Origin: Salinicola endophyticus
GTDB lineage: Bacteria; Pseudomonadota; Gammaproteobacteria; Pseudomonadales; Halomonadaceae
Direction: 5' to 3'
DNA: 64,000 nucleotides
NCBI RefSeq assembly: GCF_040536835.1
Contig: NZ_CP159578.1
Span: 496,001 to 560,000, forward strand
In this document: in pieces, positions 1 to 8,195 of the stretch
Layout of the letters: each line of letters opens with the position of its first letter
Position numbering within the stretch: position 1 is the first letter of the stretch
Made by a program: the position numbers and the translations under genes
Notes under the pieces: model-generated
Database searches by the model: none
The model's input: only the letters and a program-made list of their open reading frames with translations
What the model was told of the DNA's origin: nothing

Positions 1-699
1 TCGATCGGTGGCGGCAGCCCGATTTTCGTGCTGCGCCGGCGCGAGGTTTCGATTCGCGACTTCGAGCAACTGCCGATTCCCCGGCCGGTGAAGGAGCGCG
101 TCCTCGAGTTGCAGCGAGGCCTGATCTTGATTGTCGGCAGTAGCGGGCACGGCAAGACGTCGACGCTGGTGTCGCTCCTGGCTCGGCGGCTATCCCTTCA
201 CGGGGACATCGCGCTCGCGGTCGAGGATCCGACCGAGACACTGCTCGATGGCCTGCACGAGTCGGGGCGATGCATACAGATCGCGACGTCCCGTGACGTG
301 GGATACCGCGAGCCACTGCTTCGGGCGCTGCGCGCGGGGATCGACCAGATCATGGTGGGTGAGATCCGCGACAGCGAGACGGCGCGCCAGGTAGTCGAGG
401 CCTCAATCAACGGCCATCTCATCCTCTCGACGCTCCATGCCGGAACGCCGGCAGATGCCGTCGAGCGCCTGGCAACGCTGACGGCGAACGACCGTGCGTA
501 TCGACTGCTGGCCGAGGGGCTAGGGGTTGTCGCGCATCAACGGCTATCGATCGATGGTGGTGGGCAGGTGCAGGTGTCGTTCAAAACTCTGGTGATCGAC
601 GACAAGGTCAAACAGCTCATCCGTGCCGAGCGCATCGGCGATTTGATGAACGAAGTCGATCGCCAGGCGCAGCAGTATCGGCTGGGAGGGGGGGCGTGA
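1..699 (+). CDS. pilT: PilT/PilB-type ATPase of the ICE type IV pilus (5' end missing)
   Basis: This is the C-terminal part of a secretion/retraction ATPase that powers the thin type IV pilus used in mating-pair formation. The reading frame is open from base 1, so the gene starts outside the window; the GTG at 28 is only an internal codon. Visible motifs are the Walker A GSSGHGKTST, the Asp box region VEDPTE, the Walker B-like IMVGEIRD and the His box STLHAG, all typical of the GspE/PilT family. It is followed with overlap by pilV and then pilM, which matches the pilT-pilV-pilM order known from PAPI-1-like islands. The assembly ATPase PilQ/PilB would lie upstream; the PilT assignment rests mainly on gene order. 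Confidence 0.85.
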   Translation, partial: SIGGGSPIFVLRRREVSIRDFEQLPIPRPVKERVLELQRGLILIVGSSGHGKTSTLVSLLARRLSLHGDIALAVEDPTETLLDGLHESGRCIQIATSRDVGYREPLLRALRAGIDQIMVGEIRDSETARQVVEASINGHLILSTLHAGTPADAVERLATLTANDRAYRLLAEGLGVVAHQRLSIDGGGQVQVSFKTLVIDDKVKQLIRAERIGDLMNEVDRQAQQYRLGGGA

Positions 700-2048
700 T
701 GATAACCATACGATCACAGGTGAGTTCGGTACGACGGCAGCGTGGCTCGATGGTGATGGAAGCCATTGTGGTGCTGGCCATCATGGCGGCTATGTCGCCC
801 ATCTTCATCCAGTTTCAGCAGCGCGCGACTGACGCCAGGGATGCACAGGTTGTCGGCGCCGAACTGAAGCGCGTTGCCGAAGGATCGCAGCGCTATATCC
901 AGGACAATCTGGCACTTCTACAGCAACGCACCAAGTCGGGGCCGGTCACGATCTCTCACGACATGCTAGTGCGGTCCGGCTATCTCGACGCTTCCTCGCC
1001 AGCGAAGAACAGCTACAACCAGAGCTATGCAATCAAGGTGATTCGTGACGGTGGTGGCAATGACAACCTGCGTGCGTTGGTCACGACGACGGGAGGGCAG
1101 ACGTTGCCCTACAGCGTGATGCGCTCCGCGGCGCAGGAATCCGGTGCCGCGGGCGGGGTGATTGCCGATGATGACACGAGGAAGGCGCGCAGTGTCTCCG
1201 GCAGCTGGGAGGAGACGCTCTCCCGCTATCAGCTCGACCCGGGCGGTGGGCACCTAGCCAGCGTGATGCTGTTCACGCGAGGGGCTCTCGATCCCAACTA
1301 TCTCTATCGTGTGCCGGTGCCGGGACGCCCCGATCTCAACGAGATGCGTGCCGATCTGGACATGACAGACCACGACATCAAGGAGGCCGACAAGATATCC
1401 GCGAAGCAGTTCGTTACCGCGGGTAACAGCGGCTGGTATGCCCAGAAATGGGGCGGTGGCTGGCACATGAGCGACCACGATTGGATCCGCGCTACGGGGA
1501 ACAAGGGAGTGGTAACAGGGGGGACCGTCCAGGGTGGCTATCTGTTGGCGAGCACGACGCAGAACCCGGGGGCAGGGTGTGAGCCCAACGGACTGATCGG
1601 CCGACAATCCGACGGGTCGCTACTCAGCTGCGTTAGCGGGAAATGGAGCAAGGTGGGGGGCGCCGGCTTTGGGCACTGGCGGCACCCGGGACGGTATCAG
1701 CGAGGTGGGAACAGCTACTACGCGGAGACTGCGCCGAGCGATGGCATCGTCATGGTGATTGGCCAGAGTTCGGGTAGTGAGGCCTGGGTGCAGCGAGGTG
1801 GAAAATCAAATGTCCAGATGGGCCCCTATGCAAAAAACCCGCCTGGCACTGATCGCAACGCTATACGCTTTGTCGGTGCCGAGGTGGATGGACAATGCAC
1901 AAGTACGCGCAGCGGTGGGCACAGCGATGGGGCGTGCGATAGCTCTCGCGCCGGCAACAGTGGCACGGTGACTTTCGGCGTGCGTAAGGGTGACTGGTAT
2001 TTCGTCACCCACGGCAGCGACGTATGGTTTCTGCCCTTGGGAGCCTAG
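699..2048 (+). CDS. pilV: PilV-type pilus-tip adhesin / minor prepilin
   Basis: The protein is a type IV pilus tip protein thought to touch the recipient cell during mating. The N-terminus carries a class III prepilin signal: basic residues, then G|SMVME with Glu at +5 and a hydrophobic stretch AIVVLAIMAAM. The long C-terminal half is rich in Gly, Ser and aromatic residues, as in PilV adhesins of IncI plasmids and pilV2 of PAPI-1. The ATG at 699 overlaps the stop of the ATPase gene (a GTG at 696 is the alternative) with a GGAGGG ribosome-binding site just upstream. I see no shufflon repeats and no rci recombinase, so the adhesin tip looks fixed rather than switching. Confidence 0.85.
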   Translation: MITIRSQVSSVRRQRGSMVMEAIVVLAIMAAMSPIFIQFQQRATDARDAQVVGAELKRVAEGSQRYIQDNLALLQQRTKSGPVTISHDMLVRSGYLDASSPAKNSYNQSYAIKVIRDGGGNDNLRALVTTTGGQTLPYSVMRSAAQESGAAGGVIADDDTRKARSVSGSWEETLSRYQLDPGGGHLASVMLFTRGALDPNYLYRVPVPGRPDLNEMRADLDMTDHDIKEADKISAKQFVTAGNSGWYAQKWGGGWHMSDHDWIRATGNKGVVTGGTVQGGYLLASTTQNPGAGCEPNGLIGRQSDGSLLSCVSGKWSKVGGAGFGHWRHPGRYQRGGNSYYAETAPSDGIVMVIGQSSGSEAWVQRGGKSNVQMGPYAKNPPGTDRNAIRFVGAEVDGQCTSTRSGGHSDGACDSSRAGNSGTVTFGVRKGDWYFVTHGSDVWFLPLGA

Positions 2049-2051
2049 CGC

Positions 2052-2516
2052 ATGTCGGGGACCATCTTCGCAGCCATTGCCGTCGTGGTCGTGATGCTCA
2101 CGCTTTCGCAGAGCCGTGTCGACGACGCCAGTCTCGCCATGGATCGCAGCGATCGGCAACGCTATGCCTTCCAGCTCGCCGAGGCGTCGGCGCTGACCTG
2201 GGAGTGGGCCGACAAGCGTGGCTGGGCTGACCAAGCCCCCACATCTACACAATCTCTCCCCTGGCCGCGGGGCTTCGAGAATGCACCGGGCATGACGTTC
2301 ATGGTTTCGAGCGGCGTGGCCTACACCTGGTCATCTGAGTCCGGGATCTTGAGCGCGCTGATGCATCAGCTCGATGATCGCCGCGGTGTGGGCTATGCAA
2401 GCCAGGGATGGCTGCGTAGCCCTTACACGACCACCACCTTAGCGATTCCCGACGACATTCCGGAGGGCAGTGTCGTGGTCATCAACTTCGGACCGGGGAT
2501 AACACATGGTCGGTGA
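2052..2516 (+). CDS. pilM: PilM-type pilus biogenesis protein
   Basis: A 154-residue protein with one N-terminal membrane segment (GTIFAAIAVVVVMLTL) followed by a short periplasmic domain. Size, topology and place directly after pilV match the PilM family of IncI1 plasmids and PAPI-1-type islands, which is needed for thin pilus formation. It starts 3 bp after the pilV stop and overlaps the start of the peptidase gene, so the four genes form one transcript. The family assignment is from recollection of length, topology and gene order; no catalytic motif is available to prove it. Confidence 0.8.
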   Translation: MSGTIFAAIAVVVVMLTLSQSRVDDASLAMDRSDRQRYAFQLAEASALTWEWADKRGWADQAPTSTQSLPWPRGFENAPGMTFMVSSGVAYTWSSESGILSALMHQLDDRRGVGYASQGWLRSPYTTTTLAIPDDIPEGSVVVINFGPGITHGR

Positions 2517-3231
2517 GATGACGATCTGGCTCTACGCCTGTGCCTTGCTGTTGGGATTGCAAGGCGGGGCGGCGGCCAGCCGGCTCGCCGATTGGCTCGC
2601 CGGCGCGCTGGAGCGGCGCTGGGTCCGTGAAGCCTGCGACGTGTTAGGCACTGATCCCGCCGCGGAGCTGAGCCATCTCAAACCGGTAGCCCGAGATCGC
2701 GGCAGTCTGGGCATGGCTGCTGGCCTCTTCACCGCGGCCATGCTGCTGGCTCTGCTGGCGCCGCTCGGACGCTCGATATCGGCCTTCTGGCCGGGCTTTG
2801 CCGTCCTCGGCTGGACCTCCTTGGTGATCGTGCTGATCGACTGCCGCTATCGACTGATCCCCTATGCCCTGAGCGGCCTGGTTGGCCTCATGGGCCTGAT
2901 GTTGCATTCAACGGTGGCGAGTTGGGTGCCACTCGCGCATAGCGTCTGGGGCGGGCTGCTGGGGCTCTCGCTTTGGGCAGTAGGGCAACTGCGCCGAGAT
3001 CATATCGGTGAAGGGGATACAGCCTTGCTCGCCGCCTGGGGCTGCTGGGTCGGCGTCTGGGGCGTCGCCATCGTAGTGTGGGGCGCCATGGTCGCGGGAC
3101 TGCTTCAGCTGCTCTGGCTCCGCTGGGTTAAGCGTCACGGCATTCGGGAGGGCATACCCTTCGCCCCGGCTATCACGGTGGCCGGTTGGGCCGTCTTGGC
3201 TGGCCAGTTGACCCACGGCTTGCCGACATAA
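2506..3231 (+). CDS. Prepilin peptidase (PilD/PilU-like, A24 family)
   Basis: An integral membrane aspartic peptidase that should cleave the leader of PilS and PilV prepilins. The two catalytic aspartates are visible in VLIDCRYRLIP (about residue 112) and in GEGD (about residues 168-171), the GxGD motif of A24 peptidases. Several hydrophobic segments surround them. At 241 residues it lacks the large N-terminal zinc/methyltransferase domain of chromosomal PilD, so it is probably a peptidase-only enzyme like PilU of IncI plasmids. It starts at ATG 2506 overlapping pilM; ATG 2518 is an alternative placed just after the pilM stop. It is the last gene of the pilus operon. Confidence 0.85.
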   Translation: MVGEMTIWLYACALLLGLQGGAAASRLADWLAGALERRWVREACDVLGTDPAAELSHLKPVARDRGSLGMAAGLFTAAMLLALLAPLGRSISAFWPGFAVLGWTSLVIVLIDCRYRLIPYALSGLVGLMGLMLHSTVASWVPLAHSVWGGLLGLSLWAVGQLRRDHIGEGDTALLAAWGCWVGVWGVAIVVWGAMVAGLLQLLWLRWVKRHGIREGIPFAPAITVAGWAVLAGQLTHGLPT

Positions 3232-3247
3232 ATCTCGCTCGATGGAT

Positions 3248-3258
3248 TTAACGTTTCC
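3248..3258 (+). promoter_or_regulatory. Shared transfer-operon box TTAACGTTTCC (copy 1)
   Basis: TTAACGTT followed by TCC lies 76 bp before the ATG at 3324, in the 92-bp gap between the pilus operon and the next operon. The same box is found at a similar distance before three other ICE operons (11,149; 21,519; 45,693). The core AACGTT is a palindrome. I read it as an activator site or a promoter element; the function is inferred. Confidence 0.55.
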
Positions 3259-3323
3259 CGTCGCCCGATGCTGAGCCATTAGGCACCGTAACCAGCATCA
3301 TTCAGGGCTCATGCGAGGCCACC

Positions 3324-4076
3324 ATGCGCGATGACCAAGACCCCGCTGATGCGACTGTGAGCGGGGAGAACCCAACAGAATATGCCCGCGGTGGTACTCG
3401 GAAGCGGAGGTTCACTCGCACGCGCTCGCTCATGGTTGCTGGAGCCCTACTGGTCGCAATAGTGGTGGGATGTTTCGCGTTGTTTGCTCCTGGTAGTGGG
3501 GCTCGGTCATCAATCGAGTCCGCGCTTCAGTCTCTCAGCGAGCGCCTCTCACAGGTGCAGCTCGACATCCAATCACTGGATACCGATCGCGATAAAGCGC
3601 AGGCACAACAGGCCGCGCAGAAGGACAGAGTCGACGATCTTGCCTCTCGTCTGCAGACGCTCGAGACCTGGCAGAAGCAACAGGCGGTGCTCGACATTCC
3701 CGGCCAAGTCGAAGCACTGAGCAGTCGAATTCAAAGCCTGTCCGACTCCACGGATGTGAGATTCAGTGCGGCGCAGGAGAAGCAGCAGACTCTCGAATCG
3801 CAGATCGAGAAGGTGCGTAAGCAGCGTGTGAGCCGAAAGCCGACAGCGAGTCGCCAGAAGCCATCGCCACCGTCACCGACGTTCGACATCACTGGCCTCG
3901 AGCAGCGGGGTGGCCGGCCTTATCTTGTGGTGGCGCTGGGAAAGAGCCAGCGGCTGAGTGACCTGACGTTGGTCGGCGAAGGGCAGGCCGTTGGCGGCTG
4001 GATGCTGTCGTCGATCGACGGTCGCTCAGCCGCTTTCACGGTCAGCGGGAAGACCGTCGTACTTCCGATCCCCTAG
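3324..4076 (+). CDS. Membrane-anchored coiled-coil protein of the ICE transfer operon
   Basis: I do not recognise a named family. The 250-residue protein has a basic cytoplasmic N-terminus, one membrane segment (about residues 37-55, MVAGALLVAIVVGCFALF), a long coiled coil (about residues 60-165, rich in Gln, Leu, Asp and Glu), a basic Pro/Ser linker, and a small C-terminal domain with repeated β-type pattern (RPYLVVALGKS...). This is a bitopic inner-membrane layout with the coiled coil in the periplasm. It is the first gene after the TTAACGTT box and is followed 9 bp later by a TIGR03759 gene, so it belongs to the transfer operon. It may serve as a pilus or T4SS scaffold; the function is unknown. 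Confidence 0.7.
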   Translation: MRDDQDPADATVSGENPTEYARGGTRKRRFTRTRSLMVAGALLVAIVVGCFALFAPGSGARSSIESALQSLSERLSQVQLDIQSLDTDRDKAQAQQAAQKDRVDDLASRLQTLETWQKQQAVLDIPGQVEALSSRIQSLSDSTDVRFSAAQEKQQTLESQIEKVRKQRVSRKPTASRQKPSPPSPTFDITGLEQRGGRPYLVVALGKSQRLSDLTLVGEGQAVGGWMLSSIDGRSAAFTVSGKTVVLPIP

Positions 4077-4085
4077 GAGCTTCGC

Positions 4086-4799
4086 ATGAACCCGATCCCT
4101 CGCCCTGCTTTCTGGCTGACGGTCTGTCTGCTTGTCGCATCTCCCCTGGCGATCGCGCAGCAGGAGAGCCAATCGACCCAAGAGACGCAGACGGTGATTG
4201 GTCATAGTCAGCAGCAGGCGGCGCAGGCCTGGGGACTGAGTCAGAAAGAGTACGAGCGCTACCAGAGCATCATGAAGGGCCCGCGCGGTACTTGGTCGCC
4301 CAACCTGGATCCGCTGACCGCCTTGGGTCTGGAAGCGCGCTCCGATGCTGAGCGGCAGAAATACGCCGAGCAGTTGGTCAAGACCGAGCGGGCGCGCGTT
4401 GAGTCCGAGCTGGCGTTTCAGCGGGCATACGATGCCGCCTGGAAGCGGTTGTACCCCGGCGACATGCCGGTGAATGCCTTCTCCTCGAAACAGGAAGCCG
4501 ATAAGACGCGCTCGGTCTTCGGTGACAGTCCGTCAACGAGCAGCCAGCGGCTCGATGTGGTAGTCGCCACGCAGGGGTGCCCTCGCTGCGTGGCGGTCGT
4601 CAAGCGCCTCATCAATACCGGTAGCGCAATGAATATTTGGGTCGTCGATGCGAAGGGCAATGACGACCGGATCCGGCGCTGGGCGACGTCGATCGGGATT
4701 CCGCCCGGTGAGGTCCGTTCTGGTCATGTGACGCTCAACCACGGTGATGCGTTGCAGGTAGATCCTAGCGAGCTGCCACGTGTGGCACCGAGGGGCTGA
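4086..4799 (+). CDS. Integrating conjugative element protein, TIGR03759 (PFL_4693) family
   Basis: A secreted or periplasmic ICE protein with a signal peptide (residues 1-24, ending AIAQQ). The family signature is clear: WGLSQKEYERYQSIMKGPRG, then WSPNLDPLTALGLEARSD, and ELAFQRAYDAAWKRLYPG. The C-terminal half contains CPRC in a thioredoxin-like context (VVATQGCPRCVAVVKRL), which suggests a thiol-redox-like fold. These proteins are found only in MPF-G type conjugation clusters, where their exact role is not known. It sits in an operon with the lytic transglycosylase 3 bp downstream, and the order is the standard one for this ICE class. Confidence 0.9.
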   Translation: MNPIPRPAFWLTVCLLVASPLAIAQQESQSTQETQTVIGHSQQQAAQAWGLSQKEYERYQSIMKGPRGTWSPNLDPLTALGLEARSDAERQKYAEQLVKTERARVESELAFQRAYDAAWKRLYPGDMPVNAFSSKQEADKTRSVFGDSPSTSSQRLDVVVATQGCPRCVAVVKRLINTGSAMNIWVVDAKGNDDRIRRWATSIGIPPGEVRSGHVTLNHGDALQVDPSELPRVAPRG

Positions 4800-4802
4800 A
4801 AC

Positions 4803-5576
4803 ATGGGCTGCCGGAGAGAAGTCAGCAGGCTCGTTAGAGGCGGTTATCTCTTTGCCATCTGGGCACTGGCCGCAACGCCAGCTTCAGCGGGGGGAGCGGC
4901 GGTACCGCCGGCGTATATTGTCGCCGCGGAGCGGCACGGCGTCCCTCCGGAGATGCTCTACGCGGTAGCCAGCGCCGAGTCAGTCGTTCGTCTCGGTGCT
5001 GGTCGGCGCCCATGGCCGTGGACGCTCAACGTGGCCGGTAAGGCGCTGCACTTCAAAGAGCGGTCATCGGCGTGTCGCGCGCTGCGCGATGCGCTGCATG
5101 AGACCCAGATCGTAGATGTCGGCATCGCCCAGCTCAACGTTCGCTGGCAGCCGCAGCTTTTCGGTCCTGGTCAGCGCTTCGCGGATCCCTGCGATGGCCT
5201 GAACCCTTACGCCAATCTCGACGAGGCGGCAGGGCTGATTCGGCGCTACTTCGATGAGTCAGGCGACTGGCTCATCGCCGCCGGGCGCTATCACCGGCCC
5301 GCGGGCGGGGCGCCCGCAGCACGCTATCGCGCTGTGGTGCGTCGGGAACTCGCGCTACTCGGTGCCGGCCATTTGCCGGGCTCGGCGCTGGCCCGAGATG
5401 GGATTAGCGAATCGGCGAGTGGTGAGAGGTTGGCCGCTAATCAACCTTCAGAGACGCCCATCGAGCCCATCACCTGGGTGACACCGACACCCCGACCCGA
5501 TACGCCGGCGCCGGCTGACGTGACATGGGTGACGCCGGCAAAGCGTCCCTGGACGGCCGAAGTGGCTCACCGCTGA
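4803..5576 (+). CDS. Lytic transglycosylase (SLT domain) of the ICE
   Basis: A periplasmic muramidase that probably opens peptidoglycan for assembly of the conjugation channel. It has an N-terminal signal region ending ATPASAGG, then an SLT domain: the catalytic Glu lies in MLYAVASAESV (about residue 57), followed by DVGIAQLNVRW and a C-terminal AAGRYHRP motif. After about residue 190 there is a low-complexity Pro/Thr-rich tail. At 257 residues the length is normal for VirB1-like proteins of these elements. It lies 3 bp after the TIGR03759 gene and 19 bp before the TIGR03765 gene. Confidence 0.9.
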   Translation: MGCRREVSRLVRGGYLFAIWALAATPASAGGAAVPPAYIVAAERHGVPPEMLYAVASAESVVRLGAGRRPWPWTLNVAGKALHFKERSSACRALRDALHETQIVDVGIAQLNVRWQPQLFGPGQRFADPCDGLNPYANLDEAAGLIRRYFDESGDWLIAAGRYHRPAGGAPAARYRAVVRRELALLGAGHLPGSALARDGISESASGERLAANQPSETPIEPITWVTPTPRPDTPAPADVTWVTPAKRPWTAEVAHR

Positions 5577-5595
5577 GCGGTAAAGGAGATCCGTC

Positions 5596-6168
5596 ATGAC
5601 GTACCCGCGCAACATCCTGGTTTTGACCCTGCTTCTCGCAGTTGCCCTGACCTCCGCAGCAGAGGCCCAAGAGTCTGCGAAGCGGCCCCAAGGGTTGCCT
5701 CAGCTGACGGTAGTCGCGGATCACGGTGGCATTTCGGCGCGCCCTTACTATGTGGCGATCAACGGCGCGGGTGTCGACGAAGGTGACGGGTTCTCTGCGC
5801 AGCCCAGTCAAGGTGCCCGCTCGTCGCCACCCTTTTCCGAGCAGGACATGCTGCCGATCGCCAGCGCGCGGCTGACCCCGGGGCATGTGCAGCCTCGGCA
5901 GCTTCATCTGCCGGGGGGCTTTACCCCGATATTCCTGGTTGGAGACGACGATCTATCGCGTCGATGGCTGGCCCAGCGCGGCGACGTTCTCCGCAAGGCT
6001 CATGCCGTGGGGTTGGTCGTTCAGGTCGAGACGGAGGCAGGCCTGCAGGCGCTACGCCAGGCCGCGGAGGGGCTGGAGCTTCGTCCGGTTTCAGGTGACG
6101 GGTTGGCTCAGCGCCTGGGCCTGCATCACTACCCCGTGCTGATCAGTGAACGCGGCATCGAGCAATGA
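5596..6168 (+). CDS. Integrating conjugative element protein, TIGR03765 (PFL_4695, DUF2859) family
   Basis: An exported ICE protein with a signal peptide (LTLLLAVALTSAAEAQ). Typical family features are the LTVVADHGGISARPYY segment, the MLPIASARLTPG segment and the C-terminal block HYPVLISERGIEQ ending at the stop. It has the look of a thioredoxin-like domain without catalytic cysteines. It has a good ribosome-binding site (AAAGGAGAT before ATG 5596) and its stop overlaps the start of the next gene. The order transglycosylase-TIGR03765-TraD is the normal one, with a PcfJ-like gene inserted between here. Confidence 0.9.
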   Translation: MTYPRNILVLTLLLAVALTSAAEAQESAKRPQGLPQLTVVADHGGISARPYYVAINGAGVDEGDGFSAQPSQGARSSPPFSEQDMLPIASARLTPGHVQPRQLHLPGGFTPIFLVGDDDLSRRWLAQRGDVLRKAHAVGLVVQVETEAGLQALRQAAEGLELRPVSGDGLAQRLGLHHYPVLISERGIEQ

Positions 6169-8195
6169 GTAAGGATCTCGTCATGGCTTCATCACTAACC
6201 GACAAGGATTCGCTGGTTGCTTCAGTCGAGCGGTGCTTCCGACGCTATAAGCGCAGTGCCACCCGACGAGAGAAGGCGGTCGAGCTGATGTGGTCTCGCA
6301 CTACGCAACTGATGGTGACTTGGCTGGTCGAGACCAATGTGACTCGCCTGATCCGGCGGGAAACGACCCGGCGTGGTGAAACCGACCACATCCTCCTGGG
6401 ACTGTGGAAGATCCGACACACGATGTCGGGAGAGACACGCACCTATCGACTCGACTTGGCGAGTGGTCGCTGGCGACGTGATCGATATCTGGACCGCTGG
6501 CCAGAGCTGAAACTGTTGCCTGTGCCAGCGGAAGGAGTGCTGGCTTTCACCTGGGAAAGTCTCATCGAATACGTCTTCCATGAAATCTTTCGGCAAGCAT
6601 CGAAGGCACTCAGGTTGCCTACATCCAAGTACGACTATCTCAATCGGGAGCTAGTTCGACGCTGGGAGCGAAGCGATCTGTCGAAGACCTGTTTGATACT
6701 CGCCAACGACCAATCGTTGGAGCAGGAGTTGCTGTCGGATGTCAGGTACCCCATGGAAGTCGATTTCTGCGAAAGCTGCGCTCAGTGGTGGGATGAGCAG
6801 GGAGCCCTACCGGAAGACGGGCTCAACTACGAGCCGAGAGGGGGCGAGCATTGCCACGAGTGCGCAGAGAACGAGAAACGCAAGGCAGATTACCAACGTA
6901 CGGCGACGAAGCGGCTGGCCACGCTACAAGCGCAGTTTGGCGGTATTCGGGCCTTGAACCTGGGCGGTGGGCGATCCTATGCGCAGCTCAGGACACTGGG
7001 CGGCTATCGCGTCAAGGCGTTGACCACCGGCCTGTGGCGTGAGGCACTGGATCGCCAGGCGATCTCCCTGGCATCACGAATCGAGGGGCCGCGTGCGTGC
7101 CTTTCGCTGAAGCACGTGCTGCGCGTTCAGGCCAACCTCAACGCGGTGGAGCGTATCGCTACCGAAAGACCGCAATGGTTGCCGCTGCTGTCGAAGATCC
7201 ATCCCCACAACTGGGCGCGCGCCGATCTTTTCTCGCGCAAGCTATGGGTACTACAGGGCGAGACCCAAACGCTTGTCGATCGTCGAGCCTTCCGCCCGCT
7301 TGGGGTGATATGCAGCTTGGAGCGTCGGAGTAGCTTTCGTTTCCTCAACGACTCTTCACCGGCCGCCGTGGCTCTCGTGCTGAAGGGGTGGGAACAGCTA
7401 GACGAGCATTTTGGTGGTGCCCGACGGTACATCGATGAGTGGATATCTTTCCTGCAGGCGCTGACGCCATCGGAAGATCCGCGGCCGGCAGCAAGAATAC
7501 TGGCTATCAATGCAGGTCTGATTCTGTTGAAGAAGAACTTTGGGGCTGGCCCAGGCCTCGAGGTGTTGAAGGAGCCCGCCGTCAGGAGGCTAGGGCGTAG
7601 TTGGGTCACCAGTCGACTCATCGTCTGGAAAGATCAGGGCTATCGCGAGCTAATGCGCTCCAAACCTCGCGCCGAGGCTAGGCTTGAGCAGGCCAGCGAC
7701 TGGTGCGGGTCACAGAACTACCGCTGGCCAGATCACAACATGCATTGGGCTGCAGTGATGCGCCACGCCGATACTTGGCACGAGCAGGTACTGGAGGAAG
7801 CTGGCAGGCGGGCACGGGAGTGTGAGGGTGAGCCCAGGTCTCAAGATCTCTCCTGGTCGTCGCCGATCGATGCAATCCAAACTGACCATTTCATCGCAAC
7901 ACCCCTGACCGATAGCGCGGCTCTGCGTACAGAGGGCGCCGTGATGCACCACTGTGTCAGCGTCTATGACGAGGACTGCCGTCTCGGCGGGTATCTGGTT
8001 TTCTCGATCGTACCCATCGCCGCCGACGCCGAGAAGTCGGACCGCGCGACGCTTGGGGTTCATCTCGGTCTTGGAGGATACCGGCTCAACCAGCTCTGCA
8101 GTTATTGCAACCTTCCTGCGTCCAGGAGCGCTCGAACGTTCGCCGATCGGGTACTGCTGGCACTCAATAGCGCTATTAGGGACCGAGCCGCATGA
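6165..8195 (+). CDS. PcfJ-like protein in the conjugation operon
   Basis: A 676-residue protein that I match to PcfJ-like proteins on its C-terminal part: MHHCVSVYDEDCRLGGYLVFSI, then TLGVHLGLGGYRLNQLCSYCN, the signature of the PcfJ family found on plasmids and ICEs. The middle contains a cysteine cluster (CESCAQWW ... HCHECAEN, about residues 203-240) that could bind zinc. The start at 6165 overlaps the upstream stop; ATG 6183 is a second candidate. It overlaps traD by 4 bp, so it is co-transcribed with the coupling protein, although PcfJ is not a standard part of this operon. The molecular function of PcfJ is not established. Confidence 0.75.
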   Translation: MSKDLVMASSLTDKDSLVASVERCFRRYKRSATRREKAVELMWSRTTQLMVTWLVETNVTRLIRRETTRRGETDHILLGLWKIRHTMSGETRTYRLDLASGRWRRDRYLDRWPELKLLPVPAEGVLAFTWESLIEYVFHEIFRQASKALRLPTSKYDYLNRELVRRWERSDLSKTCLILANDQSLEQELLSDVRYPMEVDFCESCAQWWDEQGALPEDGLNYEPRGGEHCHECAENEKRKADYQRTATKRLATLQAQFGGIRALNLGGGRSYAQLRTLGGYRVKALTTGLWREALDRQAISLASRIEGPRACLSLKHVLRVQANLNAVERIATERPQWLPLLSKIHPHNWARADLFSRKLWVLQGETQTLVDRRAFRPLGVICSLERRSSFRFLNDSSPAAVALVLKGWEQLDEHFGGARRYIDEWISFLQALTPSEDPRPAARILAINAGLILLKKNFGAGPGLEVLKEPAVRRLGRSWVTSRLIVWKDQGYRELMRSKPRAEARLEQASDWCGSQNYRWPDHNMHWAAVMRHADTWHEQVLEEAGRRARECEGEPRSQDLSWSSPIDAIQTDHFIATPLTDSAALRTEGAVMHHCVSVYDEDCRLGGYLVFSIVPIAADAEKSDRATLGVHLGLGGYRLNQLCSYCNLPASRSARTFADRVLLALNSAIRDRAA

